A stretch of DNA of 18,247 bases from Chloroflexota bacterium (lineage in GTDB: Bacteria > Chloroflexota > UBA6077). Made by a program: the position numbers and the translations under genes. The notes under the pieces were generated by a model. That model saw only the letters and a list, made by a program, of their open reading frames with translations, had not been told where the DNA came from and ran no database searches. The stretch is from positions 1 through 18,247 of the forward strand of contig JAJZRD010000049.1 of NCBI GenBank assembly GCA_021845945.1, read 5' to 3'. Within the stretch, counting starts at the first letter, position 1; every line of letters starts with the position of its first letter. Shown here piece by piece: positions 12,950-18,247 of the stretch.

Positions 12950-13704
12950 TGGAGGAATCCCCTGCGGGCGGGCGCACCGGCGGGCGAAGGATCCGAGCGG
13001 CGCTGTTCGACCTTTACGACACCCTGATCTGGTTGGACGTCGGGAAATCCAACGAAAGGCGAAAGCAGATGGCCGGCAGGCTGGGCGTCCCGCTGCGGCG
13101 CTTCCTCGGGGTCTGGAGCCGATCCGTGGAGGATCGGATGCTGGGCAGGGGAGGTAATCTGGCCGACCATCTGGCCACCACCGCCGCTGCCCTGGGCATC
13201 GAGCCCACCCCCGACCTGGTACCCGACCTGGTGGCCATCGAGCTTCACCGGCTGGAGGAATCGGTCCACCTGTATCCCAGCACGGTGCCGACCCTGGGGC
13301 GGCTGAGGGCGGCCGGATACCGGCTGGGGCTCATCAGCAACGCATCCGACGGCGCGGCCATCCCGATCGCCCGGCTGGGCATCGACCGGCTTTTCGACGA
13401 ACTGGTGCTCTCCCACGAGGTGGGACTTCTGAAACCCGATCCCGCCATCTTCGACCTGGCCTGCTGCCGGCTGAGGGTAGCCCCCGCCGAGACCCTCTTT
13501 GTGGCCGACGGCGGGTTTGGCGAACTGGATGCCGCCCAGCAGATGGGGATCTTCAGCGTCCTGCTGGAGCAGGAGGGGCAGAGCAAAGACTACGGGTTCA
13601 GCACCCGGTACGATGCCAAGATCCACGACCTTCGGGAGCTGGAGCGGCTCCTTCCGCTCCCCGGCCAACCCGAACCAGGAGGGCGCCCTTGCAGCCCGCC
13701 GTGA
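12949..13704 (+). CDS. HAD superfamily hydrolase (HAD-IA)
   Basis: A 251-residue protein. Motif I FDLYDTL (Asp21 nucleophile, Asp24 acid/base) comes after a short basic N-terminus. A helical cap domain follows, then motif II LISNASD, motif III LLKPDPAIF (catalytic Lys) and motif IV VADGGFGELDAAQQMG. Motif IV normally reads VGDxxxxDxxGA, so the second acidic position is shifted or replaced here, though an Asp remains. Family members are cytoplasmic, magnesium-dependent phosphatases or dehalogenases, and the substrate cannot be told. ATG 12949 overlaps the CheY stop; the first 14 residues are low-complexity. The end overlaps the next gene by 16 bases, so CheY, HAD and SpoIIM-like form one operon. 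Confidence 0.88.
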   Translation: MEESPAGGRTGGRRIRAALFDLYDTLIWLDVGKSNERRKQMAGRLGVPLRRFLGVWSRSVEDRMLGRGGNLADHLATTAAALGIEPTPDLVPDLVAIELHRLEESVHLYPSTVPTLGRLRAAGYRLGLISNASDGAAIPIARLGIDRLFDELVLSHEVGLLKPDPAIFDLACCRLRVAPAETLFVADGGFGELDAAQQMGIFSVLLEQEGQSKDYGFSTRYDAKIHDLRELERLLPLPGQPEPGGRPCSPP

Positions 13705-14303
13705 GCCTGCTGCGGCGCCACACGAGAGCCTATCTGCTTCTCAACGTCGCCTTCTACGGCCTCGTCGTCCTGGGCACCATGTTCGCCTTCGCCAATCCGG
13801 AGGCGCAGGCATCCCTGACCCGGGCGATTCTCGAGGGATTCGGCTCCCCGCCCCTCAGCTTCGCCAAAGACGCGTACCTCAGCAAGAACGTCCCGGCAGC
13901 GGCCCTGGTGACTTTTCTGGTCAACAGCATCTTCGGCTCCTTCCTTACCATCACGGTCCCCTCCCTGTTGATACCTATTGCCGGGGTGGTGGTCGGCCTC
14001 TACCGGGCGCTGGTGTGGGGGATAGCGCTGGCTCCCACCTCCCCGGATCTGGCGCGGGCCATGGTGCCCCACTCCCTCACCCTGCTGCTGGAGGGCCAGG
14101 GCTACGTCCTGGCGATGTTCGCGGCCCACCTGCTGTGGGTTTCCGCCTTCGGCGGCTTCCGCAAGGGGGCCAAGGGCTTCCTGTCCGGCTACCTGGCCGG
14201 GCTGCGCACCACCCTCACCACCTACCGTCTGGTGGCCCTTCTTCTCGCGGTTGCCGCCATCTACGAGGCCTTCGAGGTAATCTATCTCATCGGCACCCGC
14301 TGA
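13689..14303 (+). CDS. SpoIIM/DUF95-family integral membrane protein
   Basis: A 204-residue protein with about five hydrophobic segments (roughly 14-35, 68-85, 90-112, 128-150 and 178-201). A conserved VPHSLTLLLEGQGYVLA region (about 124-140) resembles the family's PHG-LE motif. SpoIIM acts in the septal peptidoglycan machine of endospore formers, but homologues are widespread in non-sporulating bacteria, with unknown role. TTG 13689 is preferred: AGGAGG (13677-13682) lies six bases before it, while the next candidate GTG at 13701 is too far. It overlaps the HAD gene by 16 bases, implying coupled translation. Whether this organism sporulates cannot be judged here. Confidence 0.75.
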   Translation: MQPAVSLLRRHTRAYLLLNVAFYGLVVLGTMFAFANPEAQASLTRAILEGFGSPPLSFAKDAYLSKNVPAAALVTFLVNSIFGSFLTITVPSLLIPIAGVVVGLYRALVWGIALAPTSPDLARAMVPHSLTLLLEGQGYVLAMFAAHLLWVSAFGGFRKGAKGFLSGYLAGLRTTLTTYRLVALLLAVAAIYEAFEVIYLIGTR

Positions 14304-14374
14304 AAGCCGCGAGCCCCGCAGGAGCCGGCAGCCGCGGGGACCCCTCCCGATCGCGGCATGGTCGCCAAACCACC

Positions 14375-14450
14375 AGCTTTCGGCTATTGGCAGCCACTTG
14401 CTTCTTCAGATGGCCGATGGCTGACTGCTGATAGCCAGTGGCCGAAAGCT
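14375..14450. repeat. Imperfect inverted repeat downstream of the SpoIIM-like gene
   Basis: AGCTTTCGGC (14375-14384) and GCCGAAAGCT (14441-14450) are perfect 10-bp arms. Between them GGCAGCCA and similar TGGCTG/ATAGCC words partly pair. It looks like another hairpin-forming intergenic repeat. A related word, GCTATCAGCTATCAGC, occurs at 5895-5910 between hemA and DUF169. Confidence 0.55.
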
Positions 14451-14477
14451 GACTGCCGACCGCTTTCTTGCTATGAT
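14449..14477 (+). promoter_or_regulatory. Probable sigma-70 promoter of the NfeD gene
   Basis: CTGACT (14449-14454; four of six) and TATGAT (14472-14477; five of six) are separated by 17 bp. The start near 14484 leaves a very short leader that already contains AAAGGAGGTGG (14486-14496), an almost perfect anti-Shine-Dalgarno match before ATG 14501. Confidence 0.45.
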
Positions 14478-14500
14478 AGACGGGGAAAGGAGGTGGCGAC

Positions 14501-15847
14501 ATGCTGCCTTCAAGAGTCAAGTTCTGGATAGCCCTTCAAGCAGTTTCCCTCCTGGTAGTGGTCCTTACCCTGCCCGTACCCTCCTCCGCTCAAAGCGACC
14601 ACGTCGACGTGGTGCCGCTGCGGGGCATCATCAACCCCGTGATGGCCAGCTACGTGGAGCGCGCCATCGGACAGGCCGAGGTGAACGAGGCGGCGGCAGT
14701 GGTGATAGAGATGGACACCCCCGGCGGCCTGGACACCTCCATGCGCGCCATCATCCAGCGTATCATGGCCTCCAAAGTTCCGGTCATCGTCTACGTAGCT
14801 CCACCGGGCGCTCGGGCCGGGTCCGCCGGCGTCTACATCACCTACGCCTCCCACGTCGCCGCCATGGCCCCCAACACCAATATCGGCTCGGCCCACCCCG
14901 TCGCCATGGGGGACAATGGGGGAGAGCAGCAGATGTCCGACACCATGCAGGAGAAGGTGACCAACGACGCCGTAGCCTACATCAAGGGGCTGGCACAGTC
15001 CCGGGGCCGCAACGCCGATTGGGCGGAGAAGGCGGTGCGGGAGAGCGTCAACGTCACCGCTCAGGAGGCGCTGAATCTCAAGGTGATCGACCTGGTCGCC
15101 GACGACCTGCCCTCCCTGCTGGAGAAGGTGGATGGACGGGAGGTGCAGCTATCCAGCGGCAAGACCACCCTGAGGACCAGGGGGCTGCCGACCCAGCGGG
15201 TCGAGATGACCCCCTTCGAGAGCCTGCTGCACGTCATAAGCGACCCCACCATCGCCTACATCCTGCTGAGCCTGGGCACCATGGGGCTGATCTTCGAGCT
15301 CTCCAACCCGGGGGCCATCCTGCCGGGGGTGGTGGGGGGGATCTGCCTGCTCTTCGCCCTCTTCGGATTGGGGACGCTTCCCGTGAACGTAGCCGGGCTG
15401 CTGCTGATCGGCTTCGCCTTCCTCCTGTTTGCGGCCGACATCTTCGCCCCCACCCACGGTGTCCTGACAGGGGGCGGGACGATCTCCTTCGTGCTGGGAT
15501 CGTTGATACTGATCAACACCCGCAACGCCCCCTTCCTGGAGATCTCGAGATCCGCCATCGTGGCGGTCAGCCTCGGCCTCACGGCCTTCTTCGCCTTCGT
15601 GGTGGGGGCCATCGTGAGGTCTCGACGCCAGCGCCCGACCACGGGACAGGAGGGATTGGTGGGGCAGGTGGGTAGAGCCAGGTCCCCTCTCGACCCCGCA
15701 GGCACGGTGTTCCTGAATGGCGAGCTGTGGAAGGCTCTCAGCGAGGCAGGGGACGTGGCCGAGGGGGAGTTGGTGGAGATCGTGGGAACTCAGGGGCTCA
15801 CCCTGGTAGTGAAACCTCGACCAGTTGAGAAGCGGTTGAGAAGCTGA
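14501..15847 (+). CDS. NfeD family membrane-bound serine protease (ClpP class)
   Basis: The 448-residue protein has the long NfeD (1510-N plus 1510-C) architecture. A signal peptide (about 1-30, cut after PSSA) is followed by a ClpP/crotonase-like protease domain at 35-230. It has MDTPGGLDTSMR, catalytic Ser108 in ARAGSAGVYI, NTNIGSAHPV, and a likely catalytic Lys152 by position. Several membrane helices span about 245-375 and an OB-fold NfeD domain lies at about 385-445 (GLVGQVGRA, GELWKA). Archaeal homologues cleave stomatin, and bacterial genes often pair with a stomatin/prohibitin gene; none is adjacent here. It has its own promoter and a very strong ribosome site. A membrane quality-control role is a family-level inference. 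Confidence 0.92.
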   Translation: MLPSRVKFWIALQAVSLLVVVLTLPVPSSAQSDHVDVVPLRGIINPVMASYVERAIGQAEVNEAAAVVIEMDTPGGLDTSMRAIIQRIMASKVPVIVYVAPPGARAGSAGVYITYASHVAAMAPNTNIGSAHPVAMGDNGGEQQMSDTMQEKVTNDAVAYIKGLAQSRGRNADWAEKAVRESVNVTAQEALNLKVIDLVADDLPSLLEKVDGREVQLSSGKTTLRTRGLPTQRVEMTPFESLLHVISDPTIAYILLSLGTMGLIFELSNPGAILPGVVGGICLLFALFGLGTLPVNVAGLLLIGFAFLLFAADIFAPTHGVLTGGGTISFVLGSLILINTRNAPFLEISRSAIVAVSLGLTAFFAFVVGAIVRSRRQRPTTGQEGLVGQVGRARSPLDPAGTVFLNGELWKALSEAGDVAEGELVEIVGTQGLTLVVKPRPVEKRLRS

Positions 15848-15865
15848 GGAGGCGCGTGCTATGCT
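15836..15865 (+). promoter_or_regulatory. Probable sigma-70 promoter of the acyl-CoA synthetase gene
   Basis: TTGAGA (15836-15841) and TATGCT (15860-15865) are 18 bp apart. The -35 lies inside the last codons of the NfeD gene. Transcription would begin near 15872. Confidence 0.45.
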
Positions 15866-15871
15866 TCCGGT

Positions 15872-16036
15872 ACTTGGAGGGGCCTATGGTCTAGTTCTTG
15901 CTCGCTCCCGTCGGGAGTAGCTGGGTCTCTTCAAGCCCGATGTGTGGAAACCCCGAGCGATGCTGCTCGAGACCGGGCCGCTGCGGGCCGCGATAGATGC
16001 CCAACGAAGTTAACCGCTGCAAGGAGGCAGAGACAG
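15872..16036 (+). other. Structured 5' leader of the acyl-CoA synthetase gene
   Basis: About 165 nt of untranslated sequence lie between the predicted start and GTG 16037. It includes hairpin CTCCC-3-GGGAG (about 15906-15918), GAGC-6-GCTC (about 15956-15969), and a GC-rich CGGGCCGC/GCGGGCCG segment just after. No known riboswitch core (cobalamin, FMN, SAM, glycine, c-di-GMP) was recognised. It may be an uncharacterised regulatory leader or simply spacer. Confidence 0.35.
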
Positions 16037-18196
16037 GTGACGGAGACCATTTCCAAGCCGGAATTCATCGTTTTCAGCAGGCAATCGGGGGGAGGCGTGC
16101 TGGACGTCTTTTTCAAGCCGAAGTCCGTAGCCGTGGTCGGTGCCACCCGAGACCCCAAGGGGCTGGGTGGCAGCGTCTTGAACAACATCCTCACCGCCGG
16201 CTACACGGGACCCGTGTTCCCCATCAACCCCAAGGCCACCGATATCGCCGGGCTGAAGGTCTACCCAACGGTGGTGGACGTGCCCGATGATGTGGACCTG
16301 GCCGTGGTCACCACCCCGGCCCGCTTTGTGCTGCAGATCGTCGATGAGTGCGGCCGCAAGGGTGTCCGGGGGATGATCGTCATCAGCGCCGGCTTCCGTG
16401 AAGTGGGTCCCGAGGGCCGCAAGATGGAGCGGGAGGTCACCGACACCGCAGCCCGCTACGGCATGAGGATCATCGGCCCCAACGTCCTGGGGGTGGTGGA
16501 TACCTTCGCCCCCTTGAACGCCACCTTCGCGGCCGTGATGCCGGGGCAGGGTCGCACGGCCTTCATGTCCCAGTCCGGCGCATTGATGTCGGCCATCCTG
16601 GACTGGTCCATCGGCGAGGGGTTCGGCTTCTCCAGCATGGTGAGCCTGGGCAACAAGGCCGACGTCGATGAGATCGACCTCTTGGAGGCCTGGGCCAAGG
16701 ACGAGAACACCAAGGTCATCCTGGGCTACCTGGAGGGGATCACCGACGGACCTCGCTTCATCCAGACCGCCAAGAAGGTGACCAAGAAGAAGCCGGTTCT
16801 GGTGATCAAGTCCGGGACCACGGCCGCCGGCCAGCGCGCCGTATCCTCTCACACCGGAACCCTGGCCGGCTCCGATGCGGCCTACAAGGCGGCCTTCGCG
16901 CAGTGCGGCGTGATCAGGGCCACCTCGGTCCAGGAGCTGTTCGACTACGCCTTCGCCTTCGCCAACCAGCCGGTGCCCTTGGGGAACCAGGTGGCCGTGG
17001 TCACCAACGCCGGTGGCCCGGGCATCATGGCCAGCGACGCCGCCGAGCGGCTGGGGTTGAGGATCGTGGGCCTGACGCCGGAGACCACGGAGAAGCTGCA
17101 GTCGGCGCTGCCACCCCAGGCCAGCGCCCACAACCCGGTGGACGTCCTGGGCGATGCCCTGGCCGACCGCTACGCCACCGCCACGGAACTGGTGCTGCGG
17201 GACCCCAACGTTCACTCCGTGCTGGTGCTGCTGACTCCTCAGGTGATGACCGACTCCACCGAGACGGCCAGGGCGATCGCGGAGGTAGCCCGTCGATACG
17301 ACAAGCCGGTTCTGGCCTCGTTCATGGGAGCCTCGAAAGTAAAGGAGGGGGTCGACATCCTGTCGGCCAACGAAATCCCCAACTACCCCTTCCCCGAGCG
17401 CGCCATGGAGGCCATGGCGGCCATGGTTCGCTACCGGCGCTGGCTGGACTCCCCTGAGCTAACCATTCCGACCTTCCAGGTCGACAAGCCCGCCGTCTCC
17501 AATCTGTTCAACCGGTTCCGAGAGGAGGGGCGGCTCACCCTGGGTGAGGTGGAAGGCCGCTCCGTCCTGGAGGCCTACGGGATCCGCATCCCCAAGGGAG
17601 GCCTCGCCAGGAGCGCTGCCGAGGCCGGCAAGCTGGCCACCAAGATCGGCTTCCCGGTCGTCGTGAAGATCGCCTCCCCGGATATCCTGCACAAGTCCGA
17701 CGTCGGGGGCGTGATGGTGGGCCTGAACAGCGCCGAAGAGGTGGAGCACGGCTTCCACACCATGGTTACCAAGGTCCGGAGCCGGATGCCCGAAGCCGAC
17801 ATCTGGGGCGTCAACATCGCGGAGATGGTCCCCAAGGGTCGAGAGGTCATCATCGGGGTGAACCGAGATCCTCAGTTCGGCCCGCTGCTGATGTTCGGCC
17901 TCGGCGGCATCTACGTCGAGGTGCTCAAGGACGTGAGCTTCCGGGTTGCCCCGATCAACGAACGATCCGCTCGCAACATGATGAGTGAGATCCGGTCGTA
18001 CCAGCTGCTGCTGGGCGCCCGTGGCGAGCCGCCGGCGGACCTGGAAGCGGCCAAAGAGGTCTTGATGAGGGTCTCCCAAATGGTCACAGACTTCCCGGAG
18101 ATCCTGGAACTGGATATCAACCCGTTGGTTCTGATGCCCGAAGGGCAGGGTGCGATAGCTCTCGATGCCCGGCTGACCCTGGCACCGCAGAGCTAG
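16037..18196 (+). CDS. ADP-forming acyl-CoA synthetase, fused alpha-beta
   Basis: The 719-residue protein has the order of fused NDP-forming acyl-CoA synthetases. A CoA-binding Rossmann domain at about 24-145 starts SVAVVGATRDP. Two succinyl-CoA-ligase-like domains reach about 460, with MSQSGAL and phospho-His272 in SSHTGTLAGSD. A C-terminal ATP-grasp domain covers about 490-719 (FPVVVKIASPDILHKSDVGGV, LFGLGGIYVEV, LDINPL). It interconverts acyl-CoA plus ADP and phosphate with acid, CoA and ATP, giving substrate-level ATP in anaerobes. GTG 16037 is chosen for AAGGAGG (16021-16027) nine bases upstream; a longer frame from 15944 has no site and no homology. The usual GPNCLG reads GPNVLG here. 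Acyl substrate is unknown. It is alone behind its own promoter and leader. Confidence 0.93.
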   Translation: MTETISKPEFIVFSRQSGGGVLDVFFKPKSVAVVGATRDPKGLGGSVLNNILTAGYTGPVFPINPKATDIAGLKVYPTVVDVPDDVDLAVVTTPARFVLQIVDECGRKGVRGMIVISAGFREVGPEGRKMEREVTDTAARYGMRIIGPNVLGVVDTFAPLNATFAAVMPGQGRTAFMSQSGALMSAILDWSIGEGFGFSSMVSLGNKADVDEIDLLEAWAKDENTKVILGYLEGITDGPRFIQTAKKVTKKKPVLVIKSGTTAAGQRAVSSHTGTLAGSDAAYKAAFAQCGVIRATSVQELFDYAFAFANQPVPLGNQVAVVTNAGGPGIMASDAAERLGLRIVGLTPETTEKLQSALPPQASAHNPVDVLGDALADRYATATELVLRDPNVHSVLVLLTPQVMTDSTETARAIAEVARRYDKPVLASFMGASKVKEGVDILSANEIPNYPFPERAMEAMAAMVRYRRWLDSPELTIPTFQVDKPAVSNLFNRFREEGRLTLGEVEGRSVLEAYGIRIPKGGLARSAAEAGKLATKIGFPVVVKIASPDILHKSDVGGVMVGLNSAEEVEHGFHTMVTKVRSRMPEADIWGVNIAEMVPKGREVIIGVNRDPQFGPLLMFGLGGIYVEVLKDVSFRVAPINERSARNMMSEIRSYQLLLGARGEPPADLEAAKEVLMRVSQMVTDFPEILELDINPLVLMPEGQGAIALDARLTLAPQS

Positions 18197-18247
18197 GCGA
18201 CACCGAATCGCGTTCCCCAGACTATGCCGGCGCTAACAGAATCAGAC

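Noticed and set aside
16010..17215. Minus-strand open frame of 401 codons across the acyl-CoA synthetase
   Set aside because: His/Gly-rich shadow of a gene with full-length homology on the plus strand.
1..18247. Selenoprotein genes (in-frame TGA with further homology)
   Set aside because: Each recognised gene ends where its family normally ends, and no homology continues past a TGA stop.
1..18247. CRISPR arrays, insertion sequences, prophage or toxin-antitoxin genes
   Set aside because: No regularly spaced direct repeats and no transposase, integrase or toxin-like proteins were found.

Overview
The window is GC-rich and gene-dense, without insertion sequences, rRNA or CRISPR. It carries a selenocysteine tRNA, a Rex redox repressor divergent from hemA, a dissimilatory sulfite reductase (dsrAB-type) operon, cysteine-rich DUF169 and DUF1847 proteins, and an ADP-forming acyl-CoA synthetase. 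This set suggests an anaerobe or facultative anaerobe with sulfur metabolism. The lineage cannot be fixed from sequence alone. A Chloroflexota (Dehalococcoidia-like) or similar deep-branching GC-rich bacterium is my best guess, held weakly.

Left part (1-4.2 kb). A probable C-terminal gene fragment is followed by a perfect inverted repeat and tRNA-Sec (minus strand). A long palindromic element lies between the tRNA and a receiver-only response regulator. Next come a small single-pass membrane protein (minus) and a short DUF255 thioredoxin-like/six-hairpin protein (plus).

Middle (4.2-6.7 kb). rex (minus) and hemA (plus) diverge from a roughly 400 bp region. Each has a recognisable sigma-70 promoter and an 18-bp Rex-operator-like dyad just downstream of its -10, suggesting NADH/NAD control of tetrapyrrole synthesis. 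hemA converges on a DUF169 gene broken by a one-base frameshift.

Sulfur cluster (6.7-12 kb, minus strand). Transcription order is DUF1847, a regulatory region rich in dyads, dsrA, dsrB, a 70-aa zinc ribbon, a CbiA/DsrN-type amidase, a 68-aa unknown protein, then the damaged DUF169. From dsrA to the 68-aa gene every junction overlaps by 4-14 bp, so the genes are probably translationally coupled. The order matches the classical dsrA-dsrB-dsrD-dsrN block, but the dsrD place holds a zinc ribbon. DsrAB uses siroheme, HemA starts tetrapyrrole synthesis and a DsrN-type enzyme would amidate siroheme, so the neighbourhood is coherent around siroheme-based sulfite chemistry.

Right part (12-18.2 kb, plus strand). 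An SDR dehydrogenase reduced to its two ends by an internal deletion precedes a CheY-like regulator, a HAD hydrolase and a SpoIIM-like membrane protein in an overlapping operon. An NfeD/ClpP-class membrane protease follows. Last is a fused ADP-forming acyl-CoA synthetase behind a leader of about 165 nt.

Several intergenic hairpin repeats are present. They include a three-copy family with GTAG/CTAC-type ends, each copy lying just 3' of a gene. No classical terminator with a U-tract was found.
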